A DNA stretch of 64,000 bases, taken from Crocinitomix sp. Its GTDB lineage: Bacteria; Bacteroidota; Bacteroidia; Flavobacteriales_D; Crocinitomicaceae. Shown one piece after another: positions 1 to 8,726 of the stretch. The notes beneath the pieces were generated by a model. The model was given only the letters and a program-made list of their open reading frames with translations, did no database searches and was not told the DNA's origin. Position 1 is the first letter of the stretch; the number at the start of each line of letters is the position of its first letter. Location of the stretch: contig WTCE01000026.1 in NCBI GenBank assembly GCA_013138735.1, forward strand, positions 1 through 64,000. The letters are read 5' to 3'. Made by a program: the position numbers and the translations under genes.

Positions 1-105
1 TTGCAAAATTATTTGAATGAATTTTGCTACAAACTTAACCGCAGATACTTCGGGGAAAGGCTCTTTGATAGATTAACATTAGCCGTGGCTAAATCTTACT
101 GGTAA
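1..105 (+). CDS. IS1595-family transposase, C-terminal fragment
   Basis: An open frame runs in from the left edge and stops with TAA at 103-105, giving 34 residues. It contains YLNEFCYKLNRR followed by FGERLFDRL, which matches the conserved C-terminal end of ISXO2/IS1595-type DDE transposases (usual form YLDEF-x-FRFNRR). The catalytic residues would lie outside the window, so it cannot be said whether the element is intact. No terminal inverted repeat was recognised between the stop and the next gene, which starts only 46 bases later. That suggests a truncated or degenerate right end beside the defence genes. The family call rests on motif memory only. Confidence 0.7.
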   Translation: MQNYLNEFCYKLNRRYFGERLFDRLTLAVAKSYW

Positions 106-150
106 GAAAGCGACGAATCAATAAAAACTATATTCGAAACAATAAACCCC

Positions 151-2121
151 ATGTATATAAAAAGAATATCAATAAATAATTTTAGATTACTTAAAGACAC
201 AAATATTCAACTTGATGAAGATAAAAAGCAGGACTTAGCATTACTAATTGGAAAAAACAATACTGGTAAAACTTCATTTATCGTTTTATTTGACAAATTT
301 TTCAGAAATGAAAGCTCCAAGTTTAGTTATAACGACTTCCCTTTAACCGTAAGAGATCAAATATTAAATACTGAAGAAGGTTCACCTCCCATTTCAATAC
401 AGATGAAACTTGAAATAAGTTATTCTAAAAAGGATAATTTAGAAAATATTTCTGATTTCATCTTGGACTTAGACCCAGATGAAAACGTAGTGAAATTACT
501 TTTTAAATGCTCTATTGATATTCCTAAATTAATTAACGATTTATCATTTATCACAAAACAAAGTAATCAGGAAAGGTTTATAATAAAGAGTTTAGGAGAT
601 TACTTAGTCAACAAATATTATGCATATTATAACGAAGAAGACTTATTACCTGCAAATTCAGGGGATTTAGTAGAGAAAACTATATCGGATATTAGGAAAG
701 TGATAAACTATCAAGTTATTCATGCTAAAAGAAATGTTTCAAGTTCAGAGTCTAATGGAAGTAATAAAACCGCTTTATCAGAATTAGCCTCCAAATATTT
801 TAATAAAGAGAATTCCTTTTCGCAAGAAGCGTTTGGCAGTATCAATGATACAATCTTAGAAATGGATGAGACTTTAAACGAACAATACAAAACACATTTT
901 AAAGATTATTTTGATAATGTAAAAGAATTCATTGATGAAGGAAAAGGTGAGCTAAATGTTATTTCAAATTTAGAATCAAAGGAAGTTTTATCAAATCATT
1001 CTAAGGTAGTTTATGGTAATTCCCATAGTTATTTACCAGAGAATCAAAATGGACTAGGGCATTTAAATATTCTCTTTTTATTATTACAAATAGAGATTAA
1101 AAGAAAACTTTTCGAACAGGAAAATAAAGATATTAATCTATTATTCATAGAAGAGCCTGAAGCACATACGCACCCACAGATGCAATATGTTTTTGCAAAA
1201 AGGATTAAAGATATTTTAAAGAAGATTCCAAATTCACAAACGTTTATAACCTCACATTCATCACACATTGTGTCCCAATGTGAATTTGAAGATATTCGAT
1301 ATTTTAAAGTAATTGACAACAATGTATTAATCAAGAATTTTCATAAAGAACTTAAAGAAAAGTATACTTCAACACCTGAACATTTTAAATTTATAAAACA
1401 ATATTTGACTCTTTATACTTCGGAACTATTTTTTGCGGAAAAGATAATTTTTATTGAAGGCTTATCTGAAAAACTTCTTTTGCCCTATTTTATTCAACAG
1501 TACGACAAATCCAGAAAAACAGAAAAGGATTATATACCTCTCACTTCAAAAAACATATCTTTTGTAGAAGTTGGAGCTAATGCAAAGGCATTTCGCCATT
1601 TTATAGAATTCTTAGATATTAAAACTTTGATATTTACGGATATTGATACGACGAAGTACAATACAGATAAAAAAAGATGGAAAGCTTGCTCTGTACAAGA
1701 TGCAGAAAATAGCAGTAACACATCAATAAAGTATTATTTAGATGCTCCAGACGAAGAACCAACAAAAAAAGAGTTTATAGATTGGCTTGCAAAACTTAAG
1801 AAGAACACCACCACCTCAATAAGCAATAAAGTAAATATATCCTATCAACTAGAAGAGAATGGTTATCATGGAAGAAGTTTTGAAGATGCTTTTGTTTGTG
1901 TTAATCTAAATCTGTTAATAGAACAGAAGGTGAAAATTTTAGGTCTTAAAAACATTAATGAACTCAAAGATAGTAAAGCAGATTTTTATGAATTAACAGA
2001 AAGTATTTTAGATAAAAAATCAGATTTTGCTTCATCAATATTATACTTAGCATTAACTGAAGACATTAAATGGAAAACGCCTAGTTATATTGTAGAAGGT
2101 TTAAAATGGATATCAGAATGA
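151..2121 (+). CDS. gajA: Gabija GajA-like OLD-family ATPase/nuclease
   Basis: This 656-residue protein has an N-terminal ABC/SMC-type ATPase and a C-terminal TOPRIM nuclease domain, the architecture of OLD-family endonucleases such as GajA. Visible motifs are the Walker A GKNNTGKT (residues 34-41), the Walker B LLFIEEPEAHTHP (about 330-342), an H-loop TSHSSH (about 367-372), the TOPRIM acidic motif FIEGLSEK (about 434-441) and the TOPRIM LIFTDIDTT motif (about 493-501). In known Gabija systems GajA is a DNA-nicking nuclease whose activity responds to nucleotide depletion during phage infection. The UvrD-like partner overlaps by four bases, so the two are probably translationally coupled. At 656 residues it is somewhat longer than the GajA of Bacillus cereus. 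A TATATTCG element at 129-136 could be the -7 box. A generic OLD nuclease is the alternative, but the helicase partner makes Gabija the better call. Confidence 0.85.
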   Translation: MYIKRISINNFRLLKDTNIQLDEDKKQDLALLIGKNNTGKTSFIVLFDKFFRNESSKFSYNDFPLTVRDQILNTEEGSPPISIQMKLEISYSKKDNLENISDFILDLDPDENVVKLLFKCSIDIPKLINDLSFITKQSNQERFIIKSLGDYLVNKYYAYYNEEDLLPANSGDLVEKTISDIRKVINYQVIHAKRNVSSSESNGSNKTALSELASKYFNKENSFSQEAFGSINDTILEMDETLNEQYKTHFKDYFDNVKEFIDEGKGELNVISNLESKEVLSNHSKVVYGNSHSYLPENQNGLGHLNILFLLLQIEIKRKLFEQENKDINLLFIEEPEAHTHPQMQYVFAKRIKDILKKIPNSQTFITSHSSHIVSQCEFEDIRYFKVIDNNVLIKNFHKELKEKYTSTPEHFKFIKQYLTLYTSELFFAEKIIFIEGLSEKLLLPYFIQQYDKSRKTEKDYIPLTSKNISFVEVGANAKAFRHFIEFLDIKTLIFTDIDTTKYNTDKKRWKACSVQDAENSSNTSIKYYLDAPDEEPTKKEFIDWLAKLKKNTTTSISNKVNISYQLEENGYHGRSFEDAFVCVNLNLLIEQKVKILGLKNINELKDSKADFYELTESILDKKSDFASSILYLALTEDIKWKTPSYIVEGLKWISE

Positions 2122-4103
2122 GCGTAGCTATTGAAAAAATGAAAAAAATTATTGACCTCAATGTAAAAGAGGATGGAGATTTTAAAAACTTCGTATTACA
2201 AGGAGGAGCTGGTAGTGGAAAAACAGAATCATTAAAGGAAATAATTTCATATGTTTCTAATAAATATCCATCAAAAAAAATAGCATGTATTACACTAACT
2301 AATGCAGCTAGTGATGAAATTAAATCTCGTATTGGTCATAATGACAACTTCACTTTTAGTACAATTCATTCATTTTTAGATTCACTAGTTAAAGATTATA
2401 AAAAAAACATTAAAGAAGTTATTCATCATGTTTTTTGTCTAAAAAAAATTGAAACTCAAATACACAAAGATTATAAATCTATACATGAGAAATTCTCTAA
2501 AAAGTTATTTTCCATAGAAGAAATAAATACAGAAAAAGTAATTGGAAAAAGAGATTATGATAAATCTCCTTCTGTCTACAACACAGAAATAAATGATAAA
2601 ATTGATACTCTTAATGAAAAAATAATTCAACTTATTGACTCAAAACCATATAAAGATATAGAGTATAATTTAACAAGATTTGATTCTTTTAAAAACTTAG
2701 GCTTTTCACATAAATCATTAATTACTGTTTCACATGAATTGTGTTTAAAATTTGATTTATTACCTAAAATCATTAGTGATAAATACGATTATATTTTTAT
2801 TGACGAATATCAAGACACAAGTGAGTTCGTTATAAACATATTTCTAAATCTTTTACCTAAGAATAATAAAACGACTCTTGGTCTATTCGGAGATTCAATG
2901 CAAGGTATTTATGATGATGGAATTGGTGATATTAAAAAACATATTGAAATTGGTAGCGTTGTAAAAATTAACAAAGAAGATAATTATAGATGCTCAAAAG
3001 AGGTCATAGATTTTATCAATGTAATTAGGACTGATGAAATAGAGCAAAAACTAGCCTTAAAACGAGAGGAAACGAAAAATCATAGAGCAGGTAGTGTTAG
3101 TTTGCATTATAGTATATGTGGTAAAAAACCTAATGCATTTAGTAAACGAGAAGTAAAAAAAGAGTACTTATCTAAGTTAAATAACTTAATCACTTTAACA
3201 AAGAAAGAATTCAATCAACCTAATACTAAAATATTAATGTTAACGAATAAATCTATTTCTCTAGAAATGGGTTTTGTGAATTTATATAATATTTTCAGTG
3301 CCAGATTCACGGAGGTTAAAGACGATATTGAAAAAGAGTTTTCTAAAATTCAAATAAGTGACATAATAAATTTGTGCAAATTATATTCTTCAAAAAAATA
3401 TAATCCGCTAATTGTTTATCTCAAAAAAAATGGTTTTATAATAAAATCATTTGAAGACAAAAAGAAAATAAGCCAACACTTTGAATATTTATTGAACACT
3501 AAGCTAAATCTTCAGCAAGTCTTGGATTATTGTTTTAAAAACAAATTGATTAAAAAGTCTGAAGGTTTTAAATATTACTTTAACAGAAAAATTGGTTTTT
3601 TAAAAGAGTATGACAGTAATTCTAATTATCAAAAACTCGAAAAACTATTCATAAGTGGGAGTAATACTCCAAAACGTTTAATGGAAAATCATGATATAGA
3701 AATATCTGTTGAAAAGTTTGATGAATTTTATAAAGCTTTAAAAAAGAAAACATTTTACATAGATTTATTTTCTGACAAGTTAGATTTTCAAGAAGTCGTA
3801 AATTATTACAGTTATTTAAACGAAGAAGAAGAAACCGAATACATAACCATGCATAAAACCAAGGGTTCAGGAATAGAAAATGTTATGGTCGTTCTTGACG
3901 AATATTTTTGGAATAAATACAACTTTAAAAGTATCTATGATACATCTATAGAAAATGAAAAAAGACATAAGAATCAAAAACTTTTCTACGTAGCATCATC
4001 AAGAACTATAAAGAATTTAGCTATTGTAAGAATGATTGAAGATGAAAAAGAAGAAGTAATTATGAAAGACTATTTTAAGTATTGTAAAATAAATAAAGTT
4101 TGA
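2118..4103 (+). CDS. gajB: Gabija GajB-like UvrD/Rep superfamily 1 helicase
   Basis: The protein has superfamily 1A helicase motifs in order: Walker A GGAGSGKT (about residues 29-36), an LTNAASDEI motif Ia, Walker B IFIDEYQDTS (about 227-236), motif III LFGDSMQGIYD, motif V MHKTKGSGIENV and motif VI LFYVASSRT. This is the composition of GajB, which works with the GajA nuclease in the Gabija anti-phage complex. The ATG at 2118 is preferred because it gives the classic ATGA overlap with the gajA stop; an in-frame ATG at 2106 would add four residues. At 661 residues it is clearly longer than the roughly 500-residue B. cereus GajB, with extra sequence between motifs Ia and II and between III and V. 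It is very AT- and lysine-rich compared with the rest of the window, which fits horizontal acquisition. Confidence 0.83.
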   Translation: MSVAIEKMKKIIDLNVKEDGDFKNFVLQGGAGSGKTESLKEIISYVSNKYPSKKIACITLTNAASDEIKSRIGHNDNFTFSTIHSFLDSLVKDYKKNIKEVIHHVFCLKKIETQIHKDYKSIHEKFSKKLFSIEEINTEKVIGKRDYDKSPSVYNTEINDKIDTLNEKIIQLIDSKPYKDIEYNLTRFDSFKNLGFSHKSLITVSHELCLKFDLLPKIISDKYDYIFIDEYQDTSEFVINIFLNLLPKNNKTTLGLFGDSMQGIYDDGIGDIKKHIEIGSVVKINKEDNYRCSKEVIDFINVIRTDEIEQKLALKREETKNHRAGSVSLHYSICGKKPNAFSKREVKKEYLSKLNNLITLTKKEFNQPNTKILMLTNKSISLEMGFVNLYNIFSARFTEVKDDIEKEFSKIQISDIINLCKLYSSKKYNPLIVYLKKNGFIIKSFEDKKKISQHFEYLLNTKLNLQQVLDYCFKNKLIKKSEGFKYYFNRKIGFLKEYDSNSNYQKLEKLFISGSNTPKRLMENHDIEISVEKFDEFYKALKKKTFYIDLFSDKLDFQEVVNYYSYLNEEEETEYITMHKTKGSGIENVMVVLDEYFWNKYNFKSIYDTSIENEKRHKNQKLFYVASSRTIKNLAIVRMIEDEKEEVIMKDYFKYCKINKV

Positions 4104-4113
4104 AAATCCCACG

Positions 4114-4246
4114 CTCCCCTGCGTCCCGATAGCTATCAAGAGTATCGCTTGGTAAAAGTCAAACCGCACACAACCTAATTCAAATAACAATACCGTTCCA
4201 AAATCAATAAAAGCGTAAGCAGCCATATAATCCCACTATAGCGAAG
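4114..4246. repeat. Dispersed repeat element, copy A (133 bp)
   Basis: It starts with a CCCGATAGCTATC palindrome and continues with a block that recurs at 4554-4687 in the same orientation. Shared blocks are GATAGCTATC, GAGTATCG, CCGTTCCAAA, CAATAAAAGCGTA, ATATAATCCCAC and TAGCGAA. No gene was recognised in it. The two copies flank a stretch of about 300 bp holding one doubtful small ORF. Confidence 0.75.
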
Positions 4247-4376
4247 AGACATTGCATAACCCCCTTGTTATGTCCCGTTTTCATTCCTTTATGCTCTGCT
4301 AGAAATTTTAATACTTTTTCTTGATTCTGAATAAATAATTCAGTTCCGATTTGTATATTGAAGGAAACATAAAATT

Positions 4377-4511
4377 ATGAAAAACTCAATTAATCTTTTT
4401 ATTGTAGACGAAATCTCAAATCCAGCAAAGATCATAGGTGGATCAAATGGATTAACTACCGGAGCTGATGAGCATATTTCAACATCTACTGCAAGTTCTG
4501 AAATAGATTGA
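4377..4511 (+). CDS. Possible 44-residue peptide (doubtful)
   Basis: A 44-codon ORF begins MKNSINLFIVDEIS and has a Gly-Gly at residues 21-22, followed by a Ser/Thr-rich tail ending SSEID. It is preceded by an A-rich leader (GGAAACATAAAATT) typical of Bacteroidota start regions, with a TATATTGA element nearby that resembles a -7 box. The Gly-Gly and the Ser/Thr-rich tail recall the layout of ribosomally made peptide precursors, but no modification enzyme or exporter is adjacent and the resemblance is weak. An 87-codon ORF runs on the opposite strand across the same bases. It could also be a chance ORF between the two repeat copies. Confidence 0.22.
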   Translation: MKNSINLFIVDEISNPAKIIGGSNGLTTGADEHISTSTASSEID

Positions 4512-4553
4512 CGGAACAAAATTTCTGAATCAACCTTGCTTAAAATTTCCGCA

Positions 4554-4687
4554 TGCTCCCGCGCGCGTTGATAGCTATCGGGAGTATCGGTTGCGAAGGC
4601 CAAATCGCAGACAATCTGTGTTACATAGCAATCCGTTCCAAAAACAATAAAAGCGTACGCACGCGATATAATCCCACGGTAGCGAAA
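4554..4687. repeat. Dispersed repeat element, copy B (134 bp)
   Basis: This is the second, same-orientation copy of the element at 4114-4246. Its palindromic head GATAGCTATCGGGAG is followed by the same blocks in the same order, ending in ATATAATCCCACGGTAGCGAAAA. The copies are diverged but align over their full length. The TAGCGAA end is shared with shorter palindromic elements elsewhere in the window (near 10615, 20564 and 8605). Confidence 0.75.
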
Positions 4688-4751
4688 ACTATAAATGAAT
4701 CTTAATTATGTATAATTAATTAAACACTTCAAAGCCAGCCCACACAAAACC

Positions 4752-5138
4752 CTACTCCCTCTTATAATACATACCGCTCTTCACCTCCTTCAAATAAACA
4801 CCACTTACATATTCCAGTAATACATACTCAACAGTACCCGTGTCCGTTTCACCCTGAATGTTCAGCGTAATCACATCTCTCGCAACAGTCCACGTCCCCT
4901 TAAAAACAAACCTACCCGTATGATCATTTTGAATAAGCATTGCTTTGCCAGACGATTTTAGTTTGACAGTAGCCTCTCCTACAATTAACGGTGGAATATT
5001 GTACGTGCCGTCTGCATTTATAGCAACAAAATCTTCTGGTGGTGTATTAACAACTTCATAAGTTCCCACCTGTGCAAAACTGGAAGTTGAAAGACATAAG
5101 AAAAGAACTAGAATAATATATTGCGTAAATCTTTTCAT
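4752..5138 (-). CDS. Small secreted protein of unknown function
   Basis: From the ATG at 5138 the product is 128 residues. It begins MKRFTQYIILVLFLCLSTSS and has a clear type I signal peptide ending in SFAQ. An upstream ATG at 5171 would put 11 polar residues before the signal peptide, so the shorter start is preferred. The mature part is beta-rich, with alternating patterns such as GRFVFKGTWTVARDVITLNI and GVYLKEVKSGMYYKR. That suggests a small beta-sheet domain of the lipocalin-like type that ends in a strand with Lys/Arg-Glu, but no family could be named. It stands alone, between the repeat region and the divergent leucine-rich-repeat gene. Confidence 0.7.
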   Translation of the reverse strand: MKRFTQYIILVLFLCLSTSSFAQVGTYEVVNTPPEDFVAINADGTYNIPPLIVGEATVKLKSSGKAMLIQNDHTGRFVFKGTWTVARDVITLNIQGETDTGTVEYVLLEYVSGVYLKEVKSGMYYKRE

Positions 5139-5282
5139 TGAAAGCATGGTGTTGTGTTTATTAATTGACATTATAAACTCTTAAAATTGGCTTTAATTGC
5201 ATCAATTGCTCCAATCAAATTGACCACTTATGAATTATGCTATACCACTTATGAAAAACAAGCCTATATAGTTCCTAAAAAA

Positions 5283-5313
5283 TTTGAACCGTTCAAGTAA
5301 ATAGCTATTTTCG
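5283..5313 (+). promoter_or_regulatory. Bacteroidota-type promoter for the BspA-like gene
   Basis: TTTG at 5283-5286 is separated by 19 bases from TATTTTCG at 5306-5313. The Bacteroidota consensus is TTTG, about 19 bases, then TAnnTTTG; here the -7 box has one mismatch. The start codon follows 22 bases later. Assignment is by consensus only. Confidence 0.45.
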
Positions 5314-5335
5314 AAGTGCGTTAAAAACTATATAC

Positions 5336-6331
5336 ATGAAAAAAACATTACTTATTTTATCTACTCTATTCCTATCATTAATAGGATTTTCTCAAACCTT
5401 TACAGATGGTTATTTCACTTACAATATCATATCACCAAGCGAGGTAAGCCTGAACGACTATGATATGGCGGGAGGCACTGATGTAACAATTCCTGCAACC
5501 GTAAGCTATGATGCAGTAACATACGACATTACTTATATTGGATACCAAGCCTTTATGAGTAATGAATTAACAAGCGTTACAATTCCAGAAGGTGTTACCA
5601 ATATTGTAAATGGTGCTTTTCTATTTAATAACTTAAGTACCGTTACGATACCGAATAGCGTTACGAGTATTTGGGAGGCTGCGTTTGCGAGCAATGAATT
5701 AACCAGCGTTATTCTAGGAGAGAATGTAACAACTATAGCGGCAAATGCTTTCAACGGTAATCTATTAACAACGATTGATCTTCCAGCTGGTGTTACAAGC
5801 ATTGCGAAACAAGTTTTTGCAAATAACAGCTTTACAGATCTTATTATTCCAAACGGCATTACAGAAATTGGTGAAGGATCATTTTCAGGAAACCCATTAA
5901 CTTCCGTTACGAGTATCAATGCAGTCCCACCTAATATTGTTACAGGGATGGGCATAGCAGACAGTTTTGCAGAAGATCGAAGCGACATTTGCCTGTACAT
6001 TCCAATTGGCACGGAGGGCCTTTATGTGACTGATCCTGGCGCAGAATGGATTGGCTTTAAATCTTTTGAAGAAACAACATTTGCTGGAACACCTGATTTT
6101 TATATGACTGATCAATTTAACATTTTTCCTAATCCAGTAAATTCTCAATTCACTGTTATTTCGGATTTTACAATTGAAAGTTTGATGATATTAAACTCGA
6201 ATGGTCGTGTAGTAGAAACGATTATTAATCCAAGTAGCTCAATTGATGTATCCAATCTTGCACAGGGAGTTTATATTTTACAGATACAAACAGTGAAAGG
6301 TTTGTCAAACAAAAAATTTATTAAGAATTAA
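5336..6331 (+). CDS. BspA-type leucine-rich-repeat protein with T9SS sorting domain
   Basis: The 331-residue product has a signal peptide (MKKTLLILSTLFLSLIGFSQ) and about five BspA/LRR_5-type repeats of roughly 23 residues. The repeats have the pattern LTSVTIPEGVTNIVNGAF, with N/E-L-T-S-V-x-I-P and I-x-x-x-A-F in each (about residues 60-190). A type A T9SS C-terminal domain follows, seen as FNIFPNPVNSQF, then SNLAQGVYILQIQT and KKFIKN at the very end. BspA-like repeats usually serve in surface adhesion or binding. The protein should cross the outer membrane through T9SS and lose its C-terminal domain. The reverse-strand ORF across the repeats is a shadow of their periodicity. Confidence 0.88.
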   Translation: MKKTLLILSTLFLSLIGFSQTFTDGYFTYNIISPSEVSLNDYDMAGGTDVTIPATVSYDAVTYDITYIGYQAFMSNELTSVTIPEGVTNIVNGAFLFNNLSTVTIPNSVTSIWEAAFASNELTSVILGENVTTIAANAFNGNLLTTIDLPAGVTSIAKQVFANNSFTDLIIPNGITEIGEGSFSGNPLTSVTSINAVPPNIVTGMGIADSFAEDRSDICLYIPIGTEGLYVTDPGAEWIGFKSFEETTFAGTPDFYMTDQFNIFPNPVNSQFTVISDFTIESLMILNSNGRVVETIINPSSSIDVSNLAQGVYILQIQTVKGLSNKKFIKN

Positions 6332-6349
6332 TTATAGTTCCCTCGACTC

Positions 6350-6381
6350 CTGCGCGTCCTGATAATTATCGGGACGCGCAG
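6350..6381. terminator. Palindromic hairpin between convergent genes
   Basis: A perfect 10-bp stem (CTGCGCGTCC at 6350-6359 against GGACGCGCAG at 6372-6381) encloses a 12-base loop that is itself partly palindromic (GATAATTATC). It lies between the stop codons of two converging genes and could act as a bidirectional terminator, though there is no long T-run. The sequence is also related to the window's CCCGATAGCTATCGGG-type repeats, and is followed by GTAACGAA. Confidence 0.5.
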
Positions 6382-6415
6382 TAACGAAATGATATAAAAG
6401 GTAAACAAGCAGTCC

Positions 6416-8521
6416 CTACCTACTCAAAACAAAGCGGCTAAACCCACTCCCCTTTTCATTACTTGCTTCAACAAAGTAAACCCCATCCGCCAATCCTTCT
6501 AAGTCAACAAGATTAGCTCCCTTTTCAACATCCATTTCCAATACCAGCTTTCCTGATTGATCGAATATGCGAATAAGCATTGCTGATTCGGCAGTAAAAG
6601 TGATGCTACCTGCTGAAGGATTAGGAAACAATGTGAAATTATTCTCATTGGAGAAATTTTGAACCCCAACACCAAATAAAACAAAACAATCCGTTGTATC
6701 AACACAATCCCCATTCGTTACAATAACAGCATAGCTACCTGATTCAGTTGGTGTAAACGTTTGTTCTGTTTCACCAGGAATAACGGCATAGTCATCATTA
6801 CAATCTATCCAGACATATTCTTCGTCCCCTGGATAGGCTGTGAGCACGACACCGCCAGATTCTAAACTCACTGCTTCATCATTAATCGTGAGTGAAATGG
6901 TAATGACACTATCGCAACCTGACTCTGTTGTCAAGGTATCGTTATAAGTCCCTGTTTCATAATAGGTTTCGTCACCACTTGGTACTGTGTAAGAATCACA
7001 GGCAAATTCTGAAAAAGCATGATTTACTTCTCCGCAATGGTTTAGTTTCCAAATATAATATATATCGTCATAATCAATCCTAGCGGAATCAGCTCCAAAA
7101 TCAAAATCGAATGTTGTACCTCCTCCATCACCTACTAAATAAAGATCACCAAATTCGTCTAAATCCAAACCACGCAATTTCACATAAAAGGAATCTTGCG
7201 AAGCTTCAGCCCACAATAAATTGCCATCCGAATCGAGTTTTTGAATAAATAAATCTGGGTAATAGGTTTCATCAAGATTTGCCACAATTAATTCATCAAC
7301 TCCAGGATCAAGGTCAACCGATCCACCTTTAAAGAAACCTACAGTAAAAACAGCACCAAATGGATCTACACTTATGCCCTGCGGTTGAATGTTAGCTGTT
7401 CCACCCATATTTTTGGCCCATATCAAGTTGCCATCAGTATCCAATTTTTGGATGAACGTATTCGTGTCTGACCCCGTGTACAAATCAAATTCATCTGGCC
7501 CAGGATCAAAATCAACAATACTCGAAAATAACCCTGTAATATAAATTTCATTTTCGAAATCATCTATGCCCTCCGGAGATATCCCAGATGATCCATCAAT
7601 TTGTTTTGCCCAGATTAATTCGCCTGCATCATTCAATTTTTCAATTAATAAAGATGGAATTAAAGCATCTGTAGTTAAAGTAAGCGTGCCAATCCCTGGG
7701 TCAGCGTCGATCGAACCTGTAAAAGAACCAGCAAGATAAATATCCCCGTCGCTATCAACCGTTACATAATCAAATGCGCTCGCCTGATCGCCTGCAATAA
7801 CATCCACCCATATAAACTCTCCCGCAGGATTCAATTTAAGTAAATAGGCATCACATGAGTCACCCAAAACCGTTTCTAAGTGAACATCAGGACCGGGATC
7901 GAAATCCGCCGTACCACTGAAATTTCCTGTAATTAATATATTATCAGAGTCGTCAATATGTAATCCATTACTTCGATCCTCTGGAGGTCCTCCAATTGCA
8001 TGTGCCCACAAAAAATTCCCATCCTCATCTAATTTCCATATAAAACCGTCATACTCAGTTGGATCTACGGAGCTCAATAGATGCACATCATCCCCTGGAT
8101 CAAAATCCATTTCTCCTTTAAATTTTCCAGAAATGTAAACCGCTCCACTTGCATCACAAATGATATCGAAGGATTCACAATAATCTGATCCATCTGCAGA
8201 AAAACCTTTTGCCCAAATAAAATTGCCTTCATTATCTAATTTAATTACACAAGTGCGAATGGAGAAGTAATCACCTCCTAGGTCATACGTAGCAGGACCT
8301 GGATCACCATCCATACTCCCCCAAACCTTTACTGAAAGGTAGATGTTTCCTAAATCATCAAGTGCAACATCAGCCAAATCTATATACCCCCCGTCTGGCG
8401 GCAATATACCTGCACTTTTAACCCATTCAAAGTCTTGTGCTTTTCCAAATGAAGTGAATAGAATAATGCAAAATAGCGTGATACTGGACCGGAGCCCAAT
8501 GGATAGGTTAATAGATTTCAT
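6416..8521 (-). CDS. Large secreted SBBP-type beta-propeller protein, T9SS cargo
   Basis: The product is about 701 residues from the preferred ATG at 8521 (MKSINLSIG, then a hydrophobic signal sequence ending SFGKAQ); the upstream ATG at 8545 adds eight residues. The body is built of roughly seven repeats with an FDPGPD/FDPGDD calcium-like loop and the phrase KLDxDGNxxWA, typical of SBBP (seven-bladed beta-propeller) repeats. A domain with ESGCDSVITISLTIN and a C-terminal T9SS type A domain (LFPNPSAGSITF, then LADGVYFVEA and SRFVLSR) follow. These are secreted or surface proteins of unknown binding partner. It converges on the BspA-like gene and appears monocistronic. Confidence 0.86.
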   Translation of the reverse strand: MKSINLSIGLRSSITLFCIILFTSFGKAQDFEWVKSAGILPPDGGYIDLADVALDDLGNIYLSVKVWGSMDGDPGPATYDLGGDYFSIRTCVIKLDNEGNFIWAKGFSADGSDYCESFDIICDASGAVYISGKFKGEMDFDPGDDVHLLSSVDPTEYDGFIWKLDEDGNFLWAHAIGGPPEDRSNGLHIDDSDNILITGNFSGTADFDPGPDVHLETVLGDSCDAYLLKLNPAGEFIWVDVIAGDQASAFDYVTVDSDGDIYLAGSFTGSIDADPGIGTLTLTTDALIPSLLIEKLNDAGELIWAKQIDGSSGISPEGIDDFENEIYITGLFSSIVDFDPGPDEFDLYTGSDTNTFIQKLDTDGNLIWAKNMGGTANIQPQGISVDPFGAVFTVGFFKGGSVDLDPGVDELIVANLDETYYPDLFIQKLDSDGNLLWAEASQDSFYVKLRGLDLDEFGDLYLVGDGGGTTFDFDFGADSARIDYDDIYYIWKLNHCGEVNHAFSEFACDSYTVPSGDETYYETGTYNDTLTTESGCDSVITISLTINDEAVSLESGGVVLTAYPGDEEYVWIDCNDDYAVIPGETEQTFTPTESGSYAVIVTNGDCVDTTDCFVLFGVGVQNFSNENNFTLFPNPSAGSITFTAESAMLIRIFDQSGKLVLEMDVEKGANLVDLEGLADGVYFVEASNEKGSGFSRFVLSR

Positions 8522-8726
8522 AAGGGTATTCATAAGTGGTTGCATTAATATAAACGAAAACCATTTCTAATTGGTTGGAAAATCTTTTCTTTTTTTATAG
8601 GATTGGGTCTATCGCACAGTAGCGAAAAGTTTTATATGAAGTCCAAATAATTAGATCCTGCAGATTATGAGCAAAAAAACAACAGAAATTCCTTAAATTA
8701 ACCGAATAAAAAACAACTCAATCCAA

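Noticed and set aside
4017-4226. 69-codon reverse ORF at the end of gajB
   Set aside because: It is antisense to the helicase end and enters the dispersed repeat; no support for it as a gene.
4340-4603. 87-codon reverse ORF next to the dispersed repeats
   Set aside because: It runs into repeat copy B and begins within it; the sequence does not look like a conserved protein.
5533-6012. 159-codon reverse ORF across the BspA-like gene
   Set aside because: It mirrors the repeats of the leucine-rich-repeat protein on the opposite strand; it has no start context and the sense strand clearly codes.
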